A stretch of 64,000 nucleotides of DNA from the NCBI GenBank assembly GCA_947359465.1, contig OX375877.1, positions 25,679,235 to 25,743,234 on the forward strand. The letters are read 5' to 3'. Numbering within the stretch: the first letter of the stretch is position 1; the number at the start of each line of letters is the position of its first letter. Of the stretch, positions 1 through 11,383 are shown piece by piece. This DNA is from Metellina segmentata. Its lineage: Eukaryota; Arthropoda; Arachnida; Araneae; Tetragnathidae. The position numbers were made by a program, and so were the translations under genes. The notes below the pieces were generated by a model. That model had not been told where the DNA came from, ran no database searches, and saw only the letters and a list, made by a program, of their open reading frames with translations.

Positions 1-137
1 TTTTCGTTACGCTCACAAACAACGCTCTCTAGGAAACCAACACCATGTGTTAGTATAAGCAACGTTTTAGTGACGTCACACACCGGTACAACACGGCCGC
101 TAGATCACGGCTACGCTTTCTTAGGAAACCGAAGCTT
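1..137 (-). mobile_element. Right end of TIR element with GGTTTCCTAAGAAAG ends
   Basis: Nearly identical to 18272-18405, the right end of the complete element at 17633-18405, including the terminal AAGCTTCGGTTTCC read on the - strand. The remainder lies before the window. The element type is not known. The strand given is arbitrary. Confidence 0.75.
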
Positions 138-629
138 TAGAGCACATTTAGGGCCGTTGTGGGAAGGCGATTGTACCATCCTGGATTACTGACCATTTAG
201 CTCGACAGTTGGAGACAATTTGGAAAGCGTGCGTTTTGACCGGTTTCCAAACCTTGCTTCAGTAAGCAGTGATTTAAAAGATGATTATATTGTATATGTT
301 GATCATTAAAAAAATTATAAAGACATGCAACTTCGGTTTAAAGACCTACTAGAAATGAACATCCCAGATTGGGTGCTGATTCCATTTGAAGTAAATGTTG
401 CTGATGTTGGAATTGATTTACAAGAGGAACTTGTTGAATTGCGGTCTGATGAGACAGTCCAAGGTCTATTTAAATAACGAAAGCATGGTGTATGAAAGAA
501 CAGTGGCATTGCAAGTAAATATTCGCTATTATGGGAAAAAACTAAAATGTATGTCATTCTATTCCACTCATATTTCTTGTGGAATCTAGCTTTGGTCGTG
601 TAACACAGTTGTTAACAGAAAATCGTGAA

Positions 630-1067
630 GTATATTTACAACAAAAAAGGACGTGTGTGTATATTCTCTATACAAGTCTACACCATTTGACCAATCTACA
701 TCAAATTTGGTAGACTTATACTTTAAAACACTACGAAAAACATAGGCTATTTCTTTCCTGTCATCAGACAAATTTGTAGCCATGAAATTGGCACTCAGGT
801 AGTCCTATAAAAGTGCCCCGTGAAGCCCCAATTTAAAAACCTAACGTTTGTTTTCCTGCAATAAATGGACATGGAAAAGGAAACACGTTCTACAGGGTTT
901 GTGTATTTGAGTTTACACAGGGAAAAGTCACTGTCATATTTTAGCTGTCACGTTAGGAAACACGTTCTATAGAGATTGTATATTTGAGTTAACACAGGGA
1001 AATGTCGCGGTGACATTTTAGCTTTCGCGGTCATATTTGAAACCCGAGCAACGGGTTATTCAGCTAG
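630..1067 (+). mobile_element. Helitron-like element, family A copy 1
   Basis: It ends CCCGAGCAACGGGTTATT then CAGCTAG followed by T, the CTAG-type 3' end of Helitron-like elements. The interior (TTTGACCAATC, ACACTACGAAAAACATAG, CAATAAATGGACATG) matches the copies at 58908 and, inverted, 17096 and 59968. No transposase coding is visible, so it is non-autonomous. The 5' end is approximate. Confidence 0.65.
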
Positions 1068-1789
1068 TCGACTTAATAAAAAGAGATTTTCGTCTGACGC
1101 AATCACAAAATTGGAACCAGATATTAATTTGCTAAGATCAAAACATCAGCCGCACGGATCTCATTAGTAGGGTCTAATTAATGGGATCTTATTCAATAGG
1201 ACCTAAGGCTATTGATGGATCCTATTTAATAGCTTAAGGACTAAATTAATTTACATATTTTGTCTGAAATAGTATTTTTTAAATTACTATTTCTGTCATT
1301 ACAAGTAAAAATATGTTTCAGTTTAATCGATTAAAATTTTCAAAACCTATCATTTACATTTTTCGTATTATATTAGAATTGTTTATTTATTATCTTTAAG
1401 TAACTTACAAATAAATATTTCATTTCGGAATTGTTTAATTGTTGGCTTTTACTAACCTACAGATAAATATTCTATTTTGATATATTACATATGCGTATAT
1501 GAGGGTTCACATACGTAAAGTTAGGAATCAGGGGGTTCACAAGCAAAACAAATTGGAATCCCTTGGTTAAACGTCTAATTGGTCTATAGTGTCTATAACG
1601 TTTGGTTTATATACATAATCTAATTGGAGTTGACCACTCAGCTCTATCATATATGAAACGAATTCATACTTTTGAATATTTTCTGGCGATGTGCTGAAAT
1701 CGTATTCAAAACACCTGCCTACGTTCCTAATAAGCGTTATATATATATATTTAAAAAAAAAATTTTTAATCATAAGTTAAAAAAAATTA

Positions 1790-2545
1790 CTATGTTAATC
1801 TTTTTGATAACAGGATACGCATGCCCATAACAAAATATGAAGTTTATATAATAATTAGTAAACAAAAGTCACCCCCCCCCCATTATTTGTTTTAAAAAAC
1901 TTTTGAGAGAAATATTACTACCTTATATGCATGTATTCTTCCCAAACCAAAGCACTCCATTTTTTTATGGGGCGGTGGTATATTTTTTGTCTTATTGTTC
2001 ATAGTATTTTTAAAAAATAAAAAAGTCTGTTTCCCTCTTTTCAAAAAAAGGCGCACAGTATTTTTTTGGAAAAGCTTTTTTATGAGTGACGAATTATCAC
2101 TTTGCATGAATATATTCTTCCCACAAAGCAAAAGTTTATTTCTTTTATGGGGTAGATGTACCTTTTCGTTTAATTGTCTATCTAAGCAGTTATTGACCAT
2201 GATATTTTAGAAAGAACGAAATTGCTTCAGAAATGTAAGGGGAGATTGAAATAAGTATACGCCATACCCATAACAAAAATTTAATTTTTTGAGGAGTGGT
2301 GGCTCTTGTTTTGTCTCATTGCTCATTGTACTTTTGACAAATATGTGACACTCTGGTTTTCCTTTCGAAAAAAGTCACATATTTTTGTTTTGAAAAAACT
2401 TACGAGTTAAGTATCACCTTATATGAATGTATTCTACCTATAACAAAAAATATTTGTCGCATTGGATACCAGTACCCTTCTGTCTCATTTGCCTAATCAA
2501 ACAGCCATTGATCATAGTAGTTTCGAAAAAGAATTACACGAGAAA
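1790..2545. repeat. Degenerate tandem repeat, unit about 150-250 bp
   Basis: Phrases such as CTTATATGCATGTATTCTTCCC, the TTTTATGGGG motif and TTTTCAAAAAAAG recur at 1920-1970, 2100-2150 and 2420-2450 with heavy divergence. A further related stretch at 3120-3300 suggests the array was split by the Helitron-like insertion at 2584-3111. Confidence 0.5.
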
Positions 2546-2583
2546 CAATGCATGGCTTAAATAAAAGTCGCACGTAATTTTTA

Positions 2584-3111
2584 CTAGCCACTGCGTGGCC
2601 AGCACGGCGTTGCCCGTGACAGTTCTTTTCGTGGGGTCAGGTGTGACCACTGCTTGCTGACGTTCGCCAACGCCCGGTAATTGCACGTGTTCCCATTTGG
2701 TTTGCTTGGTTGCTTCGAACATTTGCTTTTCAAACGAACTTCAAGGGCTACGCCCCTCGAAGTGGATATTATCAACAACGTAAATTAAATCAAAATACTC
2801 TAGAATCGTAAAACTTGGCATGGTACCAAAGGCATTCGGTCTAAAAACGCTTGTGACGTCAGCAGGCGAAAATTGCAAAATCCTCTTTTCTTCATTCGAG
2901 GTAGGGGTGACGTCACATTCCGGAAAGAAGAAAGAAAGTTGAAAAAACTAATAAATTCATTTTATAATTTTCTATAATTAATTTTAAAATTCGGGCGCGA
3001 CATAAAAGTCGCGAAAACTTTGAACTACCTGTGTGCCAAATTTCATTATTGTAAGTGCTATAGATTCGTCATGACAGTACACAGAGAAACGCTTCCTTTT
3101 ATAACAGTAGA
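2584..3111 (-). mobile_element. Helitron-like element, family B, apparently full length
   Basis: Read on the - strand it starts TCTACTGTTATAAAAGGAAG and ends with the hairpin GCCACGCAGTGGC, whose last C begins CTAG, followed by T. A 3' hairpin followed by CTAG is typical of Helitron-type elements. The interior shares GACGTCAGC and other phrases with the + strand copy at 57705. It is 528 bp and non-autonomous. Confidence 0.7.
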
Positions 3112-3429
3112 TATGGAAAATAAAACATGTGAAGTGTCCACATGTGAATGTACTTAGCATGAAACAAAGTTTTAGTTTTTTTAAGAAGGTGGTACCCTGT
3201 CTGACTCATCACCCATCTAAAGCACTCCAGTAATCAGAATATCTAATGGAAGAATGTTTACACGCCTTATAAGCTACATCCTGAAAGTTTATAAATTTAA
3301 GGTCTTAACCTACTCTTTGAAATAGAACACCAGACGGGCCCCCACCCCTACAGAGTTATTTATATTTTAAAAACGAATTTGCAAATCTTTATAATTTCAT
3401 TCAACACTTTTAATGGGCATTTACGGATT

Positions 3430-3451
3430 TCTCTCTCTCTCTCTCTCTCTC
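3430..3451. repeat. CT microsatellite beside exon 1 acceptor
   Basis: A run of about ten CT units, 46 bp before the acceptor of NOS exon 1. It adds to the pyrimidine tract on the coding strand; variation in its length could affect splicing, which is inference only. Confidence 0.85.
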
Positions 3452-3497
3452 GCTATCCATGACACACGTGCGATTAATTTCTTTAATCTTCTTTCAG

Positions 3498-3640
3498 ACT
3501 GTACAATGCAGCCCCACAAGATGCATGGGCTCCATCATGGGCACACCCCCAAGAAGAGCGAACGGCACTCCAAGACCAAAAGACGAAGTTCTCGCTCATG
3601 CCAAACATTTCTTCGACCAGTATTTTTCCAGTATAAAAAG
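3498..3640 (+). CDS. Nos: NOS exon 1 of those visible: zinc loop, start of oxygenase domain
   Basis: Residues 1-47 plus two bases of codon 48. The motif CSPTRCMGSIM contains the Cys-x4-Cys pair (codons at 3507 and 3522) that in NOS dimers binds one zinc together with the same pair of the partner subunit. It ends with FFDQYFSSIKR, the helix that leads into the heme domain. The acceptor AG is at 3496-3497 after a pyrimidine-rich tract that includes a CT microsatellite; the donor is AAG/GTGAGA. Upstream in-frame ATGs (such as 3459) lie in the intron before the acceptor and are not likely starts, because NOS proteins extend further N-terminally. The preceding exon is not recognised within the window. 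Confidence 0.94.
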
Positions 3641-3886
3641 GTGAGACCAGTTGCTGTTTATGCGAAGAATTTAATTTCGTAAACGGATTTACATCGCATG
3701 CTCTCTGTGGAATTCTTTGAGTCACTTTTACTCTACTAACCCCTCTGACCGTCATGAGATTTATGAATAGTGTTATATTACCTTTACCCTCCCAACACGC
3801 ATTGTGAGGCAAGCAGTCGAAAACTACACATGCATTTAAAAGTTCTTTTAAAATTTACCTTTAATAATTTTTAAAGACCTTTCAAT

Positions 3887-4223
3887 GCCGACCAACCGGT
3901 CTGGTGGTTAATGTGTTACCCTCAAGATCGGAAGGTTCCAGGTTCGAATCAGGGTCAGTGCATGTATGTTTATAAGCATAGGGTGTAGAGGCGGCTGGTG
4001 CACTTTAAATCTGTCGTGGCCGAAAGTCATCACGTTGGGTTGGTGTGGAAATTTGGACAGTGGGGTGCCAGCTCAGGTGTAGCATCGTCATCTGACATTG
4101 GTTCAAAATTACGAGGTGTTGTCCACGGGTCTTTCCCTTAGGGGATTGATCCCGAACCGTAGTCAATAGCCCGTTGTGTTGCTCTAGTAGGACGTTAATT
4201 TAAAAATTACCTATTTATTAAGT
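3887..4223 (+). mobile_element. tRNA-derived SINE with 10-bp target duplication
   Basis: The head GCCGACCAACCGGTCTGG is followed by an A-box-like TGGTGGTTAATG and the B box GGTTCGAATCA of RNA polymerase III promoters. The body (GGCTGGTGCACTTTAAATC, TTCAAAATTACGAGGTGTTG) and the tail TAGGACGTTAATT follow. The direct repeat ACCTTTCAAT flanks it at 3877-3886 and 4224-4233, as expected for target-primed insertion. Confidence 0.88.
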
Positions 4224-4482
4224 ACCTTTCAATAAAATCTAGATTTCTGTGTCCAAAATTTCTTCTGTGAGGTAAGAATTTGAGAAATGTATCAGATCAA
4301 ACTCTTGACACTAATTACGCTATAAACCCTTCCCCTTCTTGACCCTTTACCAAATGCGTAATCAAACTATTAACTTTTTCCTTGTAAGAAGAGATGTCCT
4401 GTAGCTCTCGCACAGGGCTCTCAACTGCGATGTGGTCTTATTAAAGCATGTCCCCTTATTAAAGCATGTATTCTTCCCCTTA

Positions 4483-4527
4483 TACCATCACATCTTGCTG
4501 TCCGGTCCATTATTGTAGGGTAGTAAA
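4483..4527. mobile_element. Solo end of the CACTACCC Tc1-like family
   Basis: The stretch TACCATCACATCTTGCTGTC followed by CGGTCCATTATTGTAGGGTA matches the terminal inverted repeat of the elements at 38942 and 46246. No partner end is found nearby, so it is a fragment. Confidence 0.7.
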
Positions 4528-4944
4528 TGTTAAGTTTACCCCGAGTTGTTTACTTAACCAAATTCCTCGAACCCACCTGTTATAGTGAGTTAACCGGCCA
4601 TTGTATTCATATATTCTTTTGCGACGCAAGAGTTGTAGGCTGGGCAGATTCGATTCCTCCCTGTGTGTGTATCTCTCTTCTGTATTGGTAAAACCTTCCT
4701 TGTGTGTATTTCCATTGCTTAATGTTTTCTGTCTTGTGTTTGGCGCATCATGGCCAAACATGGACCAAGTGTCACAATAGCCCAATTCAACCAACCTTTC
4801 GCGACACACCTTTATGTGTCCCAGATTTACAGAGTACTATGTACCCCCAGAAACACTCAGCTCATAGCATGTTACTGCATAAATTATTCAATGTTGATTT
4901 GATACATTCGAAAACAAAATCAATAAAAGGTAATGGTAATGGTA

Positions 4945-5090
4945 ATTTTAGTTAACGTCGTACTAGAGCAACACAACGAGCTATTGACGACGGTCCGGGA
5001 TCAGTCCTTTAAAGGAGAGATTCGAGGACAACACTTCGTAATTTTGAACCACGGTCAGATGACGAAGCAACACCTGAGCTATCAATAAAA
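4945..5090 (-). mobile_element. SINE tail fragment
   Basis: GTTAACGTCGTACTAGAGCA, then CGGTCCGGGATCAGTCC and the ATTTTGAACCACGGTCAGAT segment match the tail of the SINE at 33739-34071. The tRNA-like head is missing. Confidence 0.8.
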
Positions 5091-7179
5091 GGATGTTTTA
5101 TAACCAGTTAAATATAGTTTCAGTTTTGTGTGTAGTTAAGTCAATGGCCACTTCATATAACCTTTTGATGTGACCTAAAATACTATAATCTGGGTAGAAT
5201 ATGCACACCAATAAAAGACAGTTTTCCAAAACTTTAATAGTTTACATAAATTATACTATTGTATTTAAAATATAGTTAACGTAACTTACACATGGATCAT
5301 TCCATGTTAAACCTAACAGAAAAGTGGATTTTCAATAGGACTCTCTTCGATTTATTGTTTAAGACTTGGTGATTTCCGAATTTGAAGATCCGTGTTATAT
5401 GACGAGGACTGCATCTATCTTTCTAAATTTCCTTTTGTATTTTTTTATTGACGTTCCAAATTAGAACGTTGTTTCTGCCGCACCCTGTATTTCATTACTT
5501 GTTCAAATTCATTCACAGAATGTGATATTTCACTTCTGTGGATTGTTCGGCAGGATGTGCTATGCACAATGATTGAACTGTTTAGCAAGATGTTCAGGTA
5601 GATAGTACAACCTTCCGTTCTTTCTGCCACATCCTGTATTTGACACTTCGATACGTTCCATCTGTTATATGAAGGCTTTTTATTAAAAGAAAAAGGTGTT
5701 TTAAAACGTTGCTATTCACAAAAAAAAAAAAAACAGACACGAGTTCCCGATTTGGGTGAGATACTTGTATTTGATCGATAAAAACCCTCAAGAGTGCTTC
5801 CCCATGATTTGTGTTCTTGTCATTCGTCGAAACAAATGTGAACTTATAGAAAATTATCTTTGCGAATACTAGCTTGATACGATTTATTCGGCAAAGTGGA
5901 ATTTTTGTTTGCAATCCTCATGTTTTACGCTTCCTGAAGACGAAAAACGTAATCTGAAAATGAAGTTTGAGAGTGGATTGGTTGTTTATTTCGATGGAAA
6001 TCTGTATTTCATTCTACGTTTATGGGATGTATAAATATATTGCTATAAACAGTACATTTCATGATACAATTATTTTTTATAACAAAAATAAATATTACTA
6101 GACCTATTTAAAAACTAAATTAAGAAATCGAAACAAAGGAAAAATTTAGGCTAAAATTGATGTCACTATTGATATCTACCACAACAATCTAATCGAAAAC
6201 TCAACTGTACATTTTATTAAATGCAAATTATCTAGTAGTTATTAACATTATAACTATTCATCTTGCTCCTTTTATTTTACTCATTCCTATATTTTATACA
6301 TCAGTTCAATACCTTATTTTCGAAAATGGTATTGAACTTTTTAGAATTTTAGCTATACTGAGGTAATTTGTAAGCAATTTTAAGTAATCCAGATATAAGG
6401 AACGTGTATGTATACGGTTAGATCTACGACTATGCTTAAAACGAATGTCATTCGATTGGAATTGATCCTGGAAACACCACGTCCACTTTAGCTCACTTTT
6501 AGAATCTACAAAATTTGTTATAGAGCTAGTTCTGTTTAGAATCTTCAGTTTCGAGAAGAACTTGAGCTGAAGTATCTGGAATAACTTATTTTTGGAGAAA
6601 TTACTTCAACTATAGCTTCCTACATTTCGTGTACTAACGTGCATTGTTCTACAGTACGTGCATTGTTGGCTCGAGCTCTTTAAAATATTTTGTTAAGAAC
6701 ATTGTTTTTTCATTATAATTTTTTCATTAGTTTTCTACTGAACTTGTTTAAACTTTCTGATTAATATCCTTATTTCACCGATGTGGATGGGAGTAGCCAT
6801 TTATTTTCTCCTACATATTAGTAACTGGTAATGCACACGCATGAATTCAAATAAGACAGATAGCACTTCTGAAACACCTGAGGACAATCACATTAGGTAT
6901 GCACTTCAATGTAAAGTCCATGGAAAAGGATTAAATTTCAAATTAGATGTAAGCCACTTCCAATCCAACAACCTTCTGTAGCCCTGTGATTACGAACACT
7001 GCTGCTACTATTACTGCTTCACTCTTCGTTTTTCTCAAGTCTTCTCTTGACACAGCTCGTTAAACATACTCAGCTGCTCAAGGTAAAACAGACCAGACAA
7101 ACGATCATTGTAGTTACTAGTTAACAACAGTTAACAGAACACGACCATGGCAACATAAGCTGTCATGTATGGAACATTT

Positions 7180-7800
7180 CTACTCATTTGGGATATCCCA
7201 TGTCACTCTTTTGTATACCCCATATATCGTTCAAATGTATGTCCCATACGTCACTCATCTGTATGTCCCATACGTCGCTCATCTGTATGTCCCAGAAGTC
7301 GCTCATTTGTATGTCCCATACGTCGCTCATTTGTATGTCCCATACGTCGCTCATTTGTATGTCCCATACGTCGCTCATTTGTATGTCCCATACGTCGCTC
7401 ATTTGTATGTTAAATACATCGCTCATCTGTATGCCACATACGTCGCTCGTTTGTATGTTAAATACATCGCTCATCTGTATGCCACATACGTCGCTCATTT
7501 GTATGTTAAATACATCGCTCATCTGTATGCCACATACGTCGCTCATCTGGGATGTCCCATACGTCGCTCATCTGTATGTCCCATGTCGCTCATCTGTATG
7601 CCCCATTCGTCGCTCATCTGGGATGTTCCATACGTCGCTCATTTGTTTGTCCCATACGTCGCTAATTTTATGTCTCATACGTCGCTCATTTGTTTGTCCC
7701 ATACGTCGCTAATTTTATGTCTCATACGTCGCTCATCTGGTCTGTACAATATGTCACTCATATGTATGTCCCATACGTCGCTCATCTGGTATGTCCAATA
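7180..7800. repeat. 24-bp minisatellite, about 26 units
   Basis: The unit is about CGCTCATTTGTATGTCCCATACGT. In the middle (about 7380-7545) a 48-bp double unit alternates GTTAAATACAT with GCCACATACGT three times. Because 24 is a multiple of three and the unit lacks stops in several frames, long frames open on both strands, such as 7169-7837 (+) and 7184-7546 (-). Their products are simple copies of the unit and I do not regard them as genes. Confidence 0.93.
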
Positions 7801-8198
7801 CAACTTGATTTTAACTCCTTTTTGCAGAAACAAATGATAGCTATACCCAAAACTTGGGATAATCTTACTTGAAGAGGAGATAATCGCACACTCCTTGTGG
7901 TTTGTCTTCGGGTCGAAAACTGCTTTGTAGTGACCAGTCTCTGATACGAAACCTTTTCCAAACTGTCACCAGTTCTAGGCAAGAAAAAGTTTGTTCCTTG
8001 CCTACTTGAGCCTTCACTGAGCTACTTGAATCTTCGTTCCTCTTGGAGAAAGAGGATAGTTTTGTTTCGACGAGGAATATCATTATTCTCAAAACCGACC
8101 ATATTTTGATAGACTAGATTTCTCATCAAAAAGCTGTCGTCAATAGCCCGTTGCGTTGCTCCAGTACGACGTTAATTAAATACCTACCTACCATCGAA

Positions 8199-9287
8199 AG
8201 GATTGGATTGGATTTGGTTTTGTGGCATTGAGTCCTCTTGGGACATATTATGCCAAACTCAAGATAAAAAATAAAATATATAATAATGCAAGAAAGTGAG
8301 GTGAGTCAAAATGTAATGAATGAATACTACATAAAATTATATGTGATGGATAAAACCAATGTCATGTAAAAAGTTAAAAATATTTGGATGAGGATTCTCT
8401 CCAATCATGTCTTCTAAAGTCAAGTTATAAGAATTAAAATGTATCAGTCGTTGCCTATTAAAATGAGAACATTCTATTAAAATATGTTTAACGGTTAGCG
8501 GGCAAATGCAGTAATTGCAAATGGGATGATCTTCTCCGAGGAGGAGGTGTCTATGGGTGATCCTAGTGTGTCCAATACGGAGACGTGTTAGTATTACCTG
8601 CTGCCGTCTTTGATCTGGTGACTGCCATTGCGTTATATTTGGTTTAATAAAGTGAAGTTTGTTCTCGGTTTGTTCGTTCCAATCGTTCTGCCATTTTTCT
8701 TCTGAAAATTTATAAATTAATGATTTTAAGTCGCGATAAGGAATGGTATGATTAATATTAGTTACGGCCGATTTAGCGGCTTTGTCGACAATATCGTTTC
8801 CTGTTATTCCAACGTGAGATGGAATCCAACAAAACAACAAGTTAAAATTTTTGGATGAAAGATGATAAATTATTTTCAGTGACTCTAAAACAATGGGATG
8901 ACTGTCATGATCAGGATGTTTAAATGACTGTAAAACACTTAATGAATCTGTGAAAATGATACAGTTTTTATGACAATGATCAGATATGTATTCCAATGCT
9001 TTATATATGACCATGATTTCAGAAGTAAAAACAGAACATGAAGAATGAAGTTTAAAAGTGTGAACAGAGTGATTAATAGTGAACGCAGCTCCAACGTAGT
9101 TTGCCCTTTTAGACCCGTCCGTGAAAACTTGTATAAAATTAGAGTATTGTTCTATGTGCTTTTGAAATAGTTGTTGGTAGATAATATCAGAGGTATCTGA
9201 TTTATTGAAATTTTCGAATGGGTTTTGAAATTCAAAACCATGATTAAACCAAGGAGAGAAATTATAAAGTTTTTTCTCGAAAGGTTA
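8199..9287 (-). pseudogene. Non-LTR retrotransposon fragment: RNase H domain and 3' end
   Basis: On the - strand an open frame (about 9285 to 8337) encodes an RNase H domain: FTDGSKRANYVGAAF, then TDSLSVLQSF, then WIPSHVGITGNDIVDKAAK. These hold its Asp, Asp and His/Asp metal and catalytic residues. A downstream Cys-His segment (CNYCICPLTVKHILIECSHF) is typical of the C-terminus of I-type and related LINE ORF2 proteins. The 3' UTR ends in CAAATCCAATCCAATCC. The element is 5'-truncated at about 9287, where the frame meets a stop and unrelated sequence. The reverse transcriptase is absent. Confidence 0.88.
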
Positions 9288-9289
9288 TT

Positions 9290-10090
9290 AGGCCGAATGA
9301 TTATCGGATAAATTCAAGAACGTTTTGCGTACAACCCTCCAGGCGGTTGTCTCGACTAGAAACATCACCTGTTGCTTGTTGACATCAAACCGCATTTACA
9401 CCGGAGTTGCAAATATTTTTCCCCCCCCCCTTTTTGTGACGAAGACGGTTTAGGACCCCTTTTTGACCCACTCCGGTGTACACATTTTGTAGACTTTTAT
9501 CGGCAACGCACAAGGGTGAACACTGTTCTCACCCCTTTGTAAACAAGAGGGACCACCATTCATCAAGATGTCGAGAGTGGAGGATGTTGCGCTTGAAGCA
9601 GCAGTGTGCGTAATTTTGTCGAAACAACGGAGGTACCAGGTGGGATCATCGCTAAAAGCAAGAGGCAAGCGATGAGCGCAAAATGGACCGGGTAGCGAAC
9701 CAAAGACAGCGTGAGCGACCACGGGGTGCCGAAGGGCAGAGGGGAGCGTAGATTGTCTGCATCCCAAATATCGTATCGGAGAAATGTCCTCCCAAAAGTT
9801 GCAGTCCTTTGATCTTTTCCGACTCCTGGTGGAAAATAAAGTCGGAAGTCGTAAATTCGCCAAATCGCCACCACGACTAAAATTAATCGGAATATAGTCG
9901 AAGTTTGGAAGGAGACGCGTTTTCAACTCCTGTGTTAACGCGGATAAAAACTGACGCAATTTTCATGAACGAGATATCTCGTCATTAGAAGAAAACTGGT
10001 TAAATCTTAATCGTGTCATCGGCAATATCCTTGTTGCGTTGTCGAGAGCGTAGAAAGTAACACGGGATAAACGACAACACAATTTATTCG
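9290..10090. other. GC-richer block of unknown origin
   Basis: Noticeably richer in GC than its surroundings, with a 10-bp inverted pair ACACCGGAGT (9397) and ACTCCGGTGT (9470). A short frame on the + strand starts MSRVEDVALEAAVCVILSKQ at 9568 but meets a stop; the - strand is open at 9450-9959. It looks like the remains of an insertion, possibly a DNA transposon, but I recognise no family. It includes one ACGAGATATCTCGT-type repeat near 9968. Confidence 0.4.
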
Positions 10091-10228
10091 ATCAAATGGA
10101 CATCAAATGCAGAGACACGGAGAAAAGAAAGAACAAGAAAAAAGAAAATTATAACAAAAGCACAAGTATATTAACAAAGTACAAGTATATAAACAAAAGT
10201 ACAAGAAAAAAGACACAAAGAATATTCA

Positions 10229-10965
10229 TTAAGGGGGTCCGGGACACAAAAATCGTCAAATTTTCGAAATTATTTTTATTATTTTAAGAAATTATCTGTG
10301 TTTTTCTGCTTAAAATGACGTCTAAATCATGTTTCTATCTTAATTAGAACTAGAGATATAATAATTTTATTGGTGCGTTGTTTTGAAAATCTAACACTCT
10401 TGACAGTTGTTGTCATGGCAACAACTTCTGTCTTTAAAACTTTAAATGCGTTTTTCTCCATGATACATTTTTTCAAGATTTCCTGTATTCAAATTGCTAT
10501 AAGTCGAAAACAGATAAAGTTTAAGGGTTGAAATTTGGAATATATCTTTTTCAAACATTATACTTTAATTTTGATTCAGCAAATTTGAAACAAATATTTA
10601 TTTTTAAAAATATGACTTTTTAAAAAAAAGTACCTTAAAATTTTCAAACATTTTCATTCAAATATTTTTTATTTTTTACTAAATTAATATTTTTTAAATT
10701 GCTGAATCTAAATTAAAATTTTTAAATTTGTGAATAATTTAATGTGAGAATTTTGAAAATTGATCAAGAATATTTTGAGTTTTAGCAATTTAAAATGACC
10801 CCTCTTTTTTTCAAAAAATTTTAATTTAAAATTTTTTTAAAACTTTTGGAAAAATTTTGTGTTGTGATTTTGTTTATTAGTTAGATGGGTAATCAGTACA
10901 AAAAAAATCTAAATTCTAAATTAATTAATAAAAAAAAAAATTCAATGTGTCCCGGACCCCCTTAA
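10229..10965 (+). mobile_element. TTAA-flanked TIR element, copy 1
   Basis: Both ends read TTAA then GGGGGTCCGGGACAC inwards, so the element has a 15-bp terminal inverted repeat bordered by TTAA, the target used by piggyBac-type transposases. The 737-bp AT-rich interior has no coding capacity. The second copy at 26139-26881 is inverted relative to this one. Confidence 0.85.
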
Positions 10966-11383
10966 AGTAGAAATTAAAAGTTATTCGAAAGTCGTCTACC
11001 ACTTTCCGGCGTGCGCTCATATCAGTATTGTTTCGCGGAGCAATAGCTTTATGGAGTTGGCGCAACTCGCGTTTATAACGCTATCACTCCACGGAAGACA
11101 ACTTTGTGGAGTGGGCAAATGTTTCTAATCTGGGGTTGGAACAATCCTGATGACGAGATATCTCGTCTTTAGCAAAATTGGTCAGATCTTGATGGAGGAT
11201 ATATCTCGTCAAAACCAGTTGAAGGGGGAAGGGAGTAATAAAAGATACGATCCTTTTTCTGAATAAAATCTGTGTGCGACTGTCCGATACGTGATAGTGG
11301 AATGCCATCGCAATCATTCTTCACGAGATTCTGTTTGGGAAAAGGTCACATATGACATGCATTCCATTGTGCTTGTTTTTCAG

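Larger units (their letters stand above)
1..3497 (+). other. Upstream intron or 5' region: repeats only
   Basis: No NOS-like exon is recognised here. It holds the right end of a TIR element (1-137), a Helitron-like copy (about 630-1067), degenerate tandem repeats (1790-2545 and 3120-3300) and a second Helitron-like element on the - strand (2584-3111). The stretches 138-600 and 1068-1790 are AT-rich with no recognisable content. Confidence 0.7.
3641..11383 (+). other. NOS intron 1
   Basis: 7.7 kb. It contains a SINE with target duplication (3877-4233), a Tc1 end (4483-4527), SINE tail pieces (4945-5090 and 8130-8190), the 24-bp minisatellite (7180-7800), a non-LTR fragment (8199-9287), a GC-richer unidentified block (9290-10090), a TTAA-flanked element (10229-10965) and an ACGAGATATCTCGT repeat (near 11150). 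From 5100 to 7170 I see only AT-rich sequence, apart from two same-direction copies of a mariner-type end (TTCTGCC-CA-CCTGTATT near 5472 and 5620). Confidence 0.75.

Noticed and set aside
3413..3497. In-frame ATG codons upstream of NOS exon 1 as a possible start
   Set aside because: The stretch includes the CT microsatellite and splice acceptor tract, shows no NOS similarity, and exon 1 starts right after a good AG acceptor.
7169..7837. 222-codon frame on the + strand
   Set aside because: It is a simple translation of the 24-bp minisatellite, and other frames and the opposite strand are equally open.
10096..10287. Lys- and Asn-rich 63-codon frame
   Set aside because: It comes from an A-rich low-complexity stretch that runs into the TTAA element; no conserved motif.
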